NCBI GenBank assembly: GCA_963576725.1
Contig: OY755242.1
Location: forward strand, 3,365,593-3,429,592
Direction of reading: 5' to 3'
Length of the DNA: 64,000 bases
Source of the DNA: Azorinus chamasolen
Lineage: Eukaryota; Mollusca; Bivalvia; Cardiida; Solecurtidae
Shown here: positions 24,101 through 33,270 of the stretch, piece by piece
How the letters are laid out: every line of letters begins with the position of its first letter
Numbering within the stretch: position 1 is the first letter of the stretch
The notes under the pieces: generated by a model
What the model saw: only the letters and a program-made list of their open reading frames with translations
Database searches by the model: none
What the model was told of the DNA's origin: nothing
Made by a program: the position numbers and the translations under genes

Positions 24101-25284
24101 TTAATATTACCATTTCTACGTCTGCCATGTGATCTACTTTTACGTTTTCGAATAGAAAATATAGAGAAAATGTCGATACTTGGATCTTTAGAAATATTGC
24201 CGCTTTGGAAAATGTTATCATTAAGGCCTAAAGGAAAAGGTGTTTGTAATTTCTTTATCCAGTCTAGCTCTGTGATGAAACGAGCTTTAGATTTTAAACT
24301 ACCAGTAGTTTTAGAATCATAATAAATTTGTTCTACTGGTTGAACCGAAACATATTTGAAAGAATGTCCTGTATGACGAAAATGCTGGTAAAGAAAATTG
24401 CGTACTTTTTTGATCCGGCAATGGTAACTGTGTTCACGAAACCTAGTTTTTAAAGAACGTCCTGTCTGACCTACATATTGAATGCCACAACGTGGCGCAT
24501 TTCATGTAAGAACATATATAATATTAGATGAGTTTCAGTCTAAATCAGAATTAATCTTCACACTAAACACTCTACCATTAACAAGAGATTTAATTGTTGA
24601 TCTAGTAGAAATGAAATTGCAACACATACACCTCTTACTATTGCACTTAGTAATTATTGGATACACCCTATGTCTTTTGTTCAAATAATGTGAATTTAGA
24701 TGGACTTTACTATAACGAATGATAGATTGCTTTAAAGGAGACAAAACGATTTTAGGTCCATTATGAAAAATGTTACTAATAGCCGAAGAGGGAACATGAA
24801 AAGATGAAGCAGAAGACAATTTTAGAGGTTTAATACAAACTGACGGCTGTAGTGATTGGAAATTAGCCAGGTTATGAGGAATCTGAACGGAAGACACAGA
24901 GTGTAAGTTTAAGTTATTAATTTTGAGTTTAGGGAGACTATTCATATTTTGTGTAGTAATTGTAGCACCCTTCTTTAAAAAGCGACATACGTATGTAACG
25001 AAAAGTGGTGTAAAATAATAGAAAACATACCAGAGGTTATGACAAAAATAAAGAAGACTAAGAATATGAATGAAACATTGAATAGTGAAACATTGAATGG
25101 GTAAAAAGTAAGAAGAAACACAAATAAGGTAAAGTCGCACTAGAGAAAACGCAAACGGCACAAATCTTAAAAGGGAAATTAAAATAGTCACACAATATGT
25201 CGGTGAGTACGGAAGCCACCATGAAGTGCAAAGTACGGTGTAAAGGTATGAGGAAACACATTGAATGTAGAGCAATTCCTGCAA
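21163..25284 (-). mobile_element. Naiad-type Penelope-like retroelement, nearly complete
   Basis: Minus-strand retroelement. Its 3' end is fixed at 21163 by comparison with the truncated copy at 29872-30877. The 5' limit is not defined; the T-rich 5' leader runs at least from the ATG at 24945 to about 25284. The coding order is GIY-YIG endonuclease, linker with a CxC-like motif, then reverse transcriptase. That permuted order defines Naiad/Chlamys PLEs (Craig et al. 2021). The ~590 bp 3' UTR contains a (CA)n-rich tract at about 21239-21293. The element lies in the same orientation within an intron of gene B. No LTRs or poly(A) tail are visible. Confidence 0.85.
21754..24945 (-). CDS. Naiad endonuclease-reverse transcriptase, four in-frame UGA (probable selenocysteine)
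   Basis: ATG at 24945 opens a 1,064-codon frame with no TAA, TAG or frameshift before the final TAG at 21754-21756. It has four in-frame TGA at codons 137 (24535-24537), 148 (24502-24504), 436 (23638-23640) and 574 (23224-23226). Order: Cys-rich CNSKRCMCCNF near codons 105-115; GIY-YIG nuclease around 141-230 (IIYVLT-UGA-NAPRCGIQYVGQTG, then SLKTRFREH); basic linker; UGA-D-C standing for the CxC motif at 436-438; reverse transcriptase with PKLHK (631), motif A YDFSTLY (Asp 712), motif B GIPMGTNCAP (795) and catalytic YLDD (840-843). Each UGA falls where relatives carry Cys. Clam Naiads are reported selenoproteins; recoding here is inferred. Premature-stop decay is the alternative. Confidence 0.85.
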
Positions 25285-25512
25285 GAGGAAGATTTGTCTG
25301 TGGTTCTAGAAGTGAGACTTATTCAAATAAATATACAGTAATCATCATTGCAATAAGTATTCATTACATTTATAATAATAAATTGTTTTATAATTACCCT
25401 CCATTTGACTCTGAAATGTCTGATACAGGGAACTATGGCCCTGGAAGTCCTGTTACTATGGGGTTGACTGGATTACTTCTGCAGTCTTAAGAGGCTCCGT
25501 ACTTCTCTTTAC

Positions 25513-25570
25513 TGGTGTATGTTCCACAATAAATGGTTTAGATTTTTCTTCTGTGCCTTGCATGCTTTCC
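25513..25570 (-). CDS. Second exon of gene B
   Basis: A 58 bp exon on the minus strand follows TTTCTATGCAG and ends at a GTAAAG donor. The single T left by exon 1 plus GG makes Trp, then KACKAQKKNLNHLLWNIH, leaving CA, which joins the A of the 20242 exon to give Gln. Phase fits on both sides. A second frame is also open (ESMQGTEEKSKPFIVEHTP and on), with another possible donor at 25477, but it does not join either neighbour in phase. I prefer the first reading, with real uncertainty. Confidence 0.45.
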
Positions 25571-26122
25571 CTGCATAGAAATGGTCCAATTTTTTAATTT
25601 CAAAAATGGTATATGCAAACCATTAGATCTATATAAATGATTGTACATTTATCAAATTTCACTCTTTTCAAACAAATTATGACATCACGAATATCTAATG
25701 GCTGATTTATAATGAAGACATATACACATGAAATTTGGTAGAAACTGTATGTACATTCAAATTTATTATAATTTTATGAGCTACATGAGAAAACTTTACA
25801 GGAGTCATCTAATCTGGTCTACAGTTTGCACAGGCATGGAAAGGTGGCTATGGAGTATGGGGTTGAAATTTTACGGGTCCGTACTCCTAGCCACTGCCAA
25901 AAATAAAACGCAAGTCTTCCTCATATACACTGGTATACCCTATTTCTACGTACAATTCTGGGCCTATTTGAACCGAGCCGTTATGGACTGGGTCGTTTTG
26001 GCTTTAGGCCGATTGGGCTGTGGGCGGTTAGGATGTGGGGCGTTATGACCCGCATTTTCTGTCATCGAGTGCTTATGATTACCGCCGTTTACCGCTGGAG
26101 ACTTCTCTTTAATAATCTTTAC
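25571..26122. other. First intron of gene B
   Basis: AT-rich in the left half, more GC-rich and CpG-containing near 26030-26120. No repeat recognised. Short frames here lack support. Confidence 0.4.
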
Positions 26123-26165
26123 AAGTCAACTCTATCATATACGACACGGACTCTGTGTCCGCCAT
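26123..26165 (-). CDS. First coding exon of gene B
   Basis: Minus-strand ATG at 26163-26165 in the context AAATATGGCGG starts MADTESVSYMIELT and runs to a GTAAAG donor at 26122. The exon leaves one T that joins the GG of the next exon. MAD- starts and a donor shortly after the ATG are common in metazoan first exons. Upstream (26166-26360) is CpG-containing and could be the promoter. Together the three exons predict a ~147-residue protein of unknown role; the Naiad element lies in its second intron. Confidence 0.5.
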
Positions 26166-26365
26166 ATTTCGATAAAGTTATTTTAAAGAATTAACTTGCC
26201 ATTCGTGCCAAAGCCAGACTACTATACAGTATCGCACAACGACTGTGCTTTAGATGCGAGCACGAAGTAATGCGAGCATTCAAATTCAAACCACTACTTC
26301 CGCAGACATGTTTTGGTTGACACACGGTTCCCGACCTGTCGCGATTGATACTATTGGAGACACAG
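26166..26365 (-). promoter_or_regulatory. Possible 5' UTR and promoter of gene B
   Basis: About 200 bp upstream of the gene B ATG is richer in CpG than the surrounding DNA (GCGAGCACGAAGTAATGCG, CCCGACCTGTCGCGATTG). No TATA box stands out. The call rests only on position and composition. Confidence 0.25.
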
Positions 26366-26445
26366 GGGACCATTTCGTGAGTCTACATGGTCTAAAAAGT
26401 GGAAAAAAAGATGACTTTAGACCATGTAGACCCACGAAATGACAC
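26366..26445. repeat. Inverted repeat with ~25 bp arms
   Basis: CATTTCGTGAGTCTACATGG then TCTAAA on the left, and TTTAGACCATGTAGACCCAC then GAAATG on the right, separated by ~19 bp. Nearly perfect arms mean a stable hairpin. No target duplication was identified and no similar copy occurs in the window. It lies just upstream of gene B. Confidence 0.7.
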
Positions 26446-26784
26446 CCTGTGATTGAAGATCTCTCCGTGTGCGTTTGTTACCGGTCCATTTGACGTGTAT
26501 AGGATGATTGATAATGATATATGTAGCCAGAAAGATCAATACGTTCAACTTGTGTTAATATTTTGAGGAAAAATAGATGCCCGCTCACCAGAAGATATAA
26601 TTTCTTTGATAAATGAGAAAGAGAGTGCTTATGGAAATCGGCGGTCAAATAAGCTTTCAAAGATAACACAACGAATGCACCCACGTAGTTATTTGGGCAG
26701 AAAATACGTATTCCCCAATCTACGTGCATTAAGACTTGTTTCAGACATTCAGACAAGGCCCAATTTAGGCGCATCACTTCATCC
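26446..26784. other. Unassigned stretch with open frames on both strands
   Basis: A + strand frame around 26560-26850 (ARSPEDIISLINEKESAYGN and on) and an overlapping minus frame of 102 codons are both open. Neither has splice signals or a family I recognise, and the + frame runs straight into the inverted-repeat arm at 26785. Possibly a decayed exon. Confidence 0.3.
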
Positions 26785-27117
26785 ATTATGGAGGACGATC
26801 AACGCCAAAATTGCATCATGCTTTGTGGCATTTCAGTTTGCTTCATGTTAAATGCATCATGCATTGTGGCATTTCAGTTTGCTTCATGATAAATGCATCC
26901 TGCATTGTGGTATTGAAGTTTGCTAAACGATTATTGCATGTCAAGATGGGAGTCCTTCTTTCATTGAAGTTTCTTCAATGACACATGTCCCAACGACACA
27001 CGACCCGATGCGGTAAGCCCGTAGCATCAAGCATAAAGCCGAACGCCGGAGGCATTATGCACTTCAGCGGAACTTTCTAAAATGGCTACACTATCCCACC
27101 TTCCATATTTCATTATA

Positions 27118-27344
27118 CAGTCAAAACTGTCTCAGCGACCGTCCCTTTATAGCGACTCCCTGTCTTGTGTGACCCTAATATTTCCCCCCAACGCATTTTC
27201 CTATTTATTGAGACTGGGGATAGCGACCTGCCTGTGTTACCTGACTAACGACCGTAAATCGCCGCTCCCGAAATCCTAATCCGCTAATTAATGTGCCTGT
27301 TTGTAGCGACCCTGTAATTGCGGGTCATTATCGAGTTTTAACTA
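27118..27344. mobile_element. pogo-like MITE nested in a family B remnant
   Basis: CAGTCAAAACTGTCTCAGCG and GAGTTTTAACTA are inverted ends beside TA. The flanks (CTTTCTAAAATGGCTACAC at 27076 and GAATATTCAGTAGGTATTTA at 27355, then GAACAGGGGAAGGGTTGA) are the two halves of a family B element, so this MITE inserted into it. Confidence 0.65.
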
Positions 27345-28109
27345 TATTGTCATGAATATTCAGTAGGTATTTAAATTTTGAATAAACATAGAACAGGGGA
27401 AGGGTTGAAAATAAATTAAGATATGAATAATAATAACTCATGAAGGTGTAATGAAAATATCTGAAATTTTGAACATTGATTCGAAAGACTATTTAACGAG
27501 GGTAGCTCAATTAGTCATAATGACTAATCTACCTTGAGGCCCTCAAAACAAGCATTTCATTCAAAATACAAAACAGTAAAACACTAATCTATATGTAAAC
27601 ACAAGAAATCAATGTTCAGAAATTCAGTAATGTTGCGTCTGGATAATTAATAAATGTTGTCTGCTTCAATCTGTAGATTTATTCTTTATGGACACGCATT
27701 TGGATCCTGATAAAACTCCGAGTAAAATGGCGTCTAATCTGGATCCAATCTGTTATCATAGTTTTGATTTGCCAATAGCATCCAAATAGTTAATATAAAG
27801 CTATATAAATAATATTTTAAGCACATACAAATGAAATGCATAAATGACATCTGACCCCGATTAAGGTGGATGAATGCACGCGCTTTTAAAATCGCATATT
27901 TGTGACGTCATTTACTCACGCTGTCATTATTATAAATACGAGAAAATATTATTGCTCAATACTAGTTAATCTAAAATGACCTCTGCTTCAAATTTTGAAA
28001 AATGCAGATAGAGAGTAAACTAATTGAACCTGATTAGACTTTGAGTTATTAACGATATAGGTTAATATATTCTTTCTGAAATTCAACCAATTTGCCCAGG
28101 GAGAGGGTA

Positions 28110-28198
28110 TACATACTTTTGGGCATGCCCTTATTTAGATTTACATTGTTATAATATAACAATGTAAATCTAAATAAGGGCATGCCCAAAAGTATGTA
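28110..28198. repeat. Perfect 89 bp palindrome
   Basis: TACATACTTTTGGGCATGCC at the left and GGCATGCCCAAAAGTATGTA at the right are exact complements. The arms are 44 bp each with a single-base centre inside GTTATAATATAAC. No mismatch is seen. Flanks carry TA on both sides. Confidence 0.9.
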
Positions 28199-28264
28199 CA
28201 TGTATTATGTTTTTGTATAATGAAAAAATTATGTTTTCATTTACATTTTCTTAAATTTTCTTCA

Positions 28265-28429
28265 CTTGAGGTCCTCTACAAAAGTTAAATAAATTATGCC
28301 CCTTGTGTCAAAATTGATTCACCCCAGGGCCGGCTAGTTTTCTATGAAAACACATATAGTGAAAACTTTGAAATATTCTCTTCTGATTGTCTGGTGAGCG
28401 ATGTCAGGGCCTTTCAGACCCTCTTGTTA
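28265..28429 (+). mobile_element. 3' fragment of an AGCTCACC satellite element
   Basis: One satellite unit (GAGGTCCTCTACAAAAGTTA) leads into GATTGTCTGGTGAGCGATGT, the hairpin CAGGGCCTTTCAGACCCTC and CTTGTTA. This matches the 3' end at 9545 and 15245. The 5' part is absent. Confidence 0.7.
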
Positions 28430-28458
28430 TTATTATACTTCTCCCAGCATTAATTACC

Positions 28459-28510
28459 CCCCCCAACACACACACACACACGCGCACACACACTCTCTCT
28501 CTCTCTCTTA
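28459..28510. repeat. (CA)n/(CT)n compound microsatellite
   Basis: A short C run is followed by ACACACACACACAC, a CGCGCA interruption, more CA and then CTCTCTCTCTCTCT. Confidence 0.85.
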
Positions 28511-28968
28511 TGCAATGGATCAGTAACTCTTCTATTTGTGTTTTTTGAAATCCTTCTATTTCTATGTCTTCAGCGTTTTCCTTCTTTACCTATATTCGGC
28601 AAATCACTTCAGCATTTTAGTTAGAGCTGACTAGAGTACGACAAAAGCCGGGGCGAAGTTGGAACAACGAACCACGCATCAAGCATCAAGCACCACGCAT
28701 CAAGCGCTATAGAGCAAATAATACAAAGAATATATGCCCCAAAGAAGTTTAAACAATGAAACACATTATTTGACGTTATTATAATCAATAAATAAGTTTA
28801 CAGAAGGTCAAATGTCGGATCGAGGAAGAAACTTCAAAGAAAGAAGAAAGCACATCGTGACATGCAATAATCATTTAGCATAATGCATTTAACATGAAGC
28901 AAATTGAAATGCCACAAAGCATGATGCAATTTTGGCGTTGATCGTCCTCCATAATCCATTGTTTAATC

Positions 28969-29218
28969 TTAACCCTTTCCCTCATATTAACGTGTTTTCA
29001 CGCATTTGCAAACAGAGTAGACCCAGATCAGACGGCTCCTAGAGGAGCAGTCTGATCAGGGTCTGCTCTGGTTGCTAATAAAATTTGATAGATCTGTTTA
29101 TTTACTTTCTAAAATGTCTACAATGTTCTACCTTCCATATTTCTTTATAGCTATTATGTTAATGAATATTCAGTAGGTATTGAAATTTGGCCTAAATACA
29201 GAACAGGGAAAGGGTTAA
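28969..29218. mobile_element. piggyBac-like MITE, family B
   Basis: TTAACCCTTTCCCTCATATT on the left and CAGGGAAAGGGTTAA on the right, both with TTAA. The core is AGACCCAGATCAGACGGCTC / GAGCAGTCTGATCAGGGTCT. Opposite orientation to the 4059 copy. It starts immediately after the inverted arm ending at 28958. Confidence 0.8.
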
Positions 29219-29619
29219 ATTGAGTCTTATCAACATCATATATACAGATATAGATCTACATGATGTTAGTAGCTATACGCCGTTAATTCTAATTCTAAAT
29301 AGATGGTCTAGGTTGGCAGACAGATGAGCATTCTAGGGACAATCCTGTGGTATTTTCTTTTGAAAAAGACAGCATGCCATCGAAGCTATGGATGAGTTGT
29401 ACAGGTCGACGAACACTGTCTATTCCATCTTCCTATAAGGAATGCTGGGGAACTAAACGTCTAAAATGTCTAGTCTAATCGATACAGGTCGAACGGAATA
29501 TAGATCTCATTTGTATTATAAATAAGATAAATCATATTTCTTAAATTCTTACCTCGGTTTCCCAATCCATCCTTAAAATCATGTCAATGACTCTCGCTTA
29601 TACATGTACTAATCCGACA
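29219..29619. other. No gene seen
   Basis: Unique-looking AT-rich DNA between a MITE and the split 312 bp repeat monomer. Confidence 0.4.
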
Positions 29620-29871
29620 CATGCAACATTTTGTACACAACTGATTATGACGTCACTTTGTGGTGTTTTTTTCCTGACGTCATTTTCTATAGATATGAGT
29701 CTGCCTAAAGGCCATTTTGTATTGAAAAGTTCCGAGGTCTGCCAAAGGTCTAGAAGATATTATTGAAAAAATTAGGCAGACTGCGGATGATATATATTCT
29801 TACAAACTATTTTAAAAAAACTTTTTTATTAAATCGAGCTTAATTGGGTGATTTGAATACAGAATATGTTC

Positions 29872-30877
29872 AAATGGAAAAGTAGTAAAGTCAAGCAGGC
29901 AAAGCCACATGCAAGACGCAACCACCACCAAAACACCGATAGACAGCATGACACACACACACAACCACACACCCAAACGCACACGCACACACACACACAC
30001 GAAATGAACACAGAAAACACCAAAAGACACACAAGAACCAGGGACAAACGTTCCACAACATGAACAAACCACAAGCACAAAGACGCAATGCAAACAAAAG
30101 GAAGGGTGACAAAGAGAGTACCGCCTTGGCACGGTCAGCAGCAAAAACACAACTGGGGGTTTAAACCGGTTTACGGACGTCCTAACCTCACACTTCTCTC
30201 AAAGTCACCCTAGCTTTACAAATATTGTAAATAAAGGTATCCCCGCTGGACTTACCCACAACATAGACGACGGTGAACACAGGACAACATGTAAAACATA
30301 GCATAATAACTGTGACAATCCGTCAAATATGTACTCAATGACTTTGCTGAAGTCAGAGCACCTGCAGGTAAGCCGTTAAGGGCACGACAGGGAAAAAATA
30401 ATACATGAGTCTGGTAAGCTCCTCCTGTATCCAAGTTTAAGAGTATACCATCATAGAGTACTACCCTCGGCCTGTCATCGCGCAAGCAAAGAGGGAAGCA
30501 TAGCTACCGACTGTAAAAGGGTCGATAACCAAACATGCAGTGTGTTGCAATATAATAGGATCATAACCTTTCTTTTTAAATTTTTTAATGCGTTTTATAA
30601 ACAAATCATGAAAATGGATATGACCCCGAATTTTCCTAAGTTTGTAGATAACATCCCCATAAAATTCTGGTTGAGAAATGCCTTGTCGCAGTAACGTCCG
30701 TAGATTGCAATTATATTTACTAATGAGAGGTAAATTTCGATAATAAAATTTAGAAAAGGTTTTCCGAAGTTTGTGATATCTGTAACCTTGCTTAAGAAGT
30801 TTATCAGTTATAACTAAATTACGTCTGTTAAAATCTTCAAGCAAAGAACAGGCTCGGGCAAACCTAATAAGTTGAGA
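29872..30877 (-). mobile_element. 5'-truncated Naiad copy
   Basis: 1,006 bp on the minus strand nearly identical to 21163-22170: I see only a few substitutions (for example near 29893 and 30500) and a shorter CA tract. It holds the complete 3' UTR and the last part of the reverse transcriptase frame. Sequence identity stops abruptly at GTTGAGA (30877). Truncation at the 5' end fits incomplete reverse transcription. The high identity means both copies are young. Confidence 0.9.
30461..30877 (-). pseudogene. C-terminal fragment of Naiad reverse transcriptase
   Basis: About 139 codons matching the end of the long Naiad frame, from about codon 926 to the same TAG stop (30461-30463). It lacks the endonuclease and all catalytic reverse transcriptase motifs, so it cannot be active. 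One Val/Leu difference (NRRNVVIT versus NRRNLVIT) was noticed. Confidence 0.9.
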
Positions 30878-30959
30878 TAGTTTACGAAAATCTAAAAGTT
30901 GAATTTCGTCTGCCTATTGCCTGTTTTAAGGGGGAGTCTGCCTATGGCTGAAAGTAGAT

Positions 30960-30962
30960 TAT

Positions 30963-31005
<43 letters not shown>
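30960..31005. repeat. (TA)n microsatellite at the edge of the segmental duplication
   Basis: ATTATTAT followed by ~40 bp of pure AT repeats. Sequence shared with units 2 and 3 begins immediately after, at ATGAGGCA (31003). Confidence 0.9.
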
Positions 31006-31007
<2 letters not shown>

Positions 31008-31539
31008 GCAATATATCACGTGTAGTGTTGTATTCCATACATACATACACCCAAACCAGGTGGTTCTGGATCAAAACTGTGACGTACGTCATACACTCTA
31101 CATAGAATGTTATATTTGAGTTTTGATGATCTGAGTGAGCTGACACAATATAGTCACAGTATGCGTCCATTTCGCTTGATTTACGGGCATATTTAAACTT
31201 ATCGGAAAAGATGAATTAGTTTTATGATTCTTGAATTAATTACACTTTTATTATTCTTATCGATATCCATATCTTAAATAGCATTTGTTTTACAAGTATA
31301 TATGGATGCATTGGATCTACTCAATGTGTACATGTAATTTATTCAAATTAACAATTTTCTTAATAATTATTGTACATAACAAATACCAAGTTTTATGATG
31401 TTATTGAATTTTTACGTCTCGAAGAGACGGTTCTAAAGAGTGGTCACGTTATAGGGTTCGGTAGAGAAATATAACGGAGTTATTCTTGAAAATGTTTACA
31501 TTTACGCGTCTTATCTGGACCTCTGTAATAATAACTATA

Positions 31540-31900
31540 CAGTGCTCCCTCCCTACAACGGCCCTCTCAATAACGATTCCCTCCTTACAACAACGTATGT
31601 CACTGTTTCAGAAACAACAAGGCTCCAGAAACAACCTTTGTCCATCGTATTTCTTTATGCCTCCATCAAACCCTATGTTGTGACCACTCTTTAGAATCGT
31701 CACTTTGTGACGATTCTAAAGACTGGTCACAACATAGGGTTTGATAGAGGCATAATGGTTTTAGTTCTCGAAATACACCTTATCTGGGAATCTGCAAACA
31801 AGCTAATTATGTTTGATTTCCCCTCCCTATAACAACTCCCTCTGAACAACACATACAATCTTCGTATCCCAAAGGGTGACGTTGTAGAGAGGGAGCACTG
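31540..31900. mobile_element. Family E MITE in unit 1
   Basis: 361 bp between CAGTGCTCCCTCCCTACAAC and GAGAGGGAGCACTG, flanked by TA. It has the same central hairpin (AGAATCGTCACTTTGTGACG) as the copy at 16169. Unit 3 has the uninterrupted site ACTATATATTATT at 60351. Confidence 0.9.
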
Positions 31901-31984
31901 TATATTATTTGGATTTACTACCCAGACATCTTAACTACGGCTATGAGCTCTACACTGCGCTATGTAGATACTGTAGAACCTCTC

Positions 31985-32199
31985 TTAACCCTTTCGCTGC
32001 CAAACTCTGTCGTCTGCTAACTTTGTCGTCTGCTACACATTTTCATTCTTTTGACTTTCTTCATTTTTGTTTCAAAAACATAGTAACAGTAACAAACAGT
32101 TTGGATCCTGATGAGACGCCGAGTTACTCGGCGTCTCATCTGGACCCAAACTGTTTGCATAGGTAATCACAGATCCGGCACTGGCAGCGAAAGGGTTAA
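31985..32199. mobile_element. piggyBac-like MITE, family D
   Basis: TTAACCCTTTCGCTGCCAAA on the left and GGCAGCGAAAGGGTTAA on the right. Core palindrome GATGAGACGCCGAGTTACTC with its complement, flanked by AAACAGTTTGGATC and CCAAACTGTTTG. Orthologous copies at 46292-46505 and 60439-60653. Confidence 0.85.
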
Positions 32200-32280
32200 T
32201 ATTTTTCCTATTGAATATTCATATAAGAAATAATGGAATCATGCAAACCTTTAGCTGAATTTTTTATATTGGCATATATA

Positions 32281-32465
32281 CAGTAAACCCCCTCTCATGC
32301 GACCACTTAATGAACAAACGTGGTTGCTTAATGCAGGACGAAATTTATGCAGAAAGCTCCCATAGGAGCTTTCTGCATAACTTTCGTCCTGCATTAAGTT
32401 ATCACATGTCTTTACAACTGTGAATTATGCCCTTTTTCGGTGGTCGCATTAGAGGGGGTTTACTG
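32281..32465. mobile_element. pogo-like MITE (CAGTAAACCCC ends)
   Basis: CAGTAAACCCCCTCTCATGC and GCATTAGAGGGGGTTTACTG are inverted ends beside TA. The inner hairpin AGAAAGCTCCCATAGGAGC / TTTCT resembles the 234 element. Orthologues lie at 46587-46790 and 60733-60935 and contain ~20 bp more before the hairpin. Confidence 0.8.
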
Positions 32466-32519
32466 TACATATGAATATTTGGTATTGGTAGTAGGGGTGC
32501 GTTAAGATCTATTACAAAA

Positions 32520-32940
32520 ATATCATAAAAACAAATCAGACCATGATCAGAGAACTCTTACACGAGTCGTCTGATTTGGATCTAGTCTGCTTGCAAAATT
32601 TTAAGCGACAACTAAAAGAGGTCTGAGTGTGTCTTTAAGACAAGCGATAGCTTAATGCAGGTTGAAAATACTGCAGAAAGTTGCTATTTGAGCGCCTATG
32701 TTCAATTAATGAATTGTGGATTAAGACAGGTTCTACTGTACTAACCTGGATTTCGGAGTAAACTGTCTTACCCCTTCCCCTGTTCATGTGGGAAATGATG
32801 ACGACATTAATATTAATAATATCATTTTTATATGAGCAGACCCTGGCTAGACGGCTCATATAAAAACCATATGGTCTGGGTCTAATCTGTTTGCAGATGC
32901 GTGAAAATGCGCTTATACATAATGGAAAGGGTTAAACACG
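32520..32940. repeat. Decayed MITE cluster
   Basis: Contains family B cores (AATCAGACCATGATCAGAG ... CGTCTGATTTGGATCTAGTC; GAGCAGACCCTGGCTAGACG ... ATGGTCTGGGTCTAATCTG) and a terminal piece AATGGAAAGGGTTAA. The same cluster occurs in units 2 and 3 at about 46850-47276 and 61005-61420. Confidence 0.55.
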
Positions 32941-32980
32941 TGTCGAGCATTTTGGATCCAGATGAAACGCCGAATAATCC

Positions 32981-33091
32981 GACGTGTCATCAGGCACGGT
33001 CGACGTGTCATCTGGCCCCGACGTGTCATTTGGCCCCGACGTGTCATCTGGCACGGTCGACGTGTCACCTGGCCCCGACGTGTCATCTGGC
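32981..33091. repeat. Minisatellite of GACGTGTCATCTGGCCCC type
   Basis: About six units of 18-23 bp built from GACGTGTCATCTGGC with either CCC or ACGGTC linking. Copies at 47321-47431 and 61468-61579. It is open in several frames on both strands, which makes spurious reading frames. Confidence 0.85.
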
Positions 33092-33142
33092 CTCGATATG
33101 TTCGCAATGATTATCGCACATCCCTTTGTAACGTGTTAAATG

Positions 33143-33270
33143 TTTATCTAGTCCGATTCAGTACCCCATGTTTCATAACCAGTTACATAACTAAAACCCG
33201 AATTCTTCCAAGTTGCTTCCACGTCGATATCTCCTTGTCGCTTACACTATTCTATAAGAGTAAGATAAAA
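33143..33270 (-). pseudogene. Decayed duplicate of the membrane gene's C-terminal tail, unit 1
   Basis: Aligned to 33400-33527 (offset 257 bp). On the minus strand it reads YLTLIE, a TAG where the gene has Tyr, then CKRQGDID, and later VTGYET and ESD with the stop at 33148-33150 in the equivalent place. It marks the remains of another gene copy or a tandem duplication of the gene end. A family B core sits between it and the live gene. Confidence 0.8.

Larger units (their letters stand above)
26785..28958. mobile_element. 2.2 kb element with long inverted terminal arms
   Basis: ATTATGGAGGACGATCAACG on the left recurs inverted at the right end (about 28940-28957). The arms match for roughly 110-190 bp, through GCATCATGCTTTGTGGCATT, GATTATTGCATGTCA and TTGAAGTTTCTTC. 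The left arm has an internal duplication of ~55 bp (GCATTGTGGCATTTCAGTTT). The interior holds a family B remnant with a nested pogo-like MITE, a perfect palindrome, a satellite-element fragment and a microsatellite. No transposase. Foldback-like structure; class uncertain. Confidence 0.6.
29620..30950. repeat. Diverged 312 bp monomer split by a Naiad insertion
   Basis: Before the Naiad copy the sequence (TTGTACACAACTGATTATGACGTCAC, TCTGCCTAAAGGCCATTTTG, AGCTTAATTGGGTGATTTGAATAC) follows the 975-3930 unit up to ATGTTCAAA at 29874. After it, from about 30880, GTTTACGAAAATCTAAAAG and TCTGCCTATTGCCTGTTTTA continue the next part of the same unit. The insertion point corresponds to CAAA/GTTCAC of the unit. 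Confidence 0.75.

Noticed and set aside
25197..25490. 97-codon + strand frame upstream of the Naiad ATG
   Set aside because: It overlaps the leader of the minus-strand Naiad and its flank, has no domain, and no splice support.
26478..26851. Overlapping ~100-codon frames on both strands
   Set aside because: Possibly a decayed exon, but no splice sites or known motif; the + frame ends inside a transposon arm.
32108..32150. Hammerhead-ribozyme-like CTGATGAG in the family D cores
   Set aside because: The motif lies inside a perfect palindrome (GATGAGACGCCGAG and complement) and there is no GAAA strand or third stem. It is part of the MITE hairpin.
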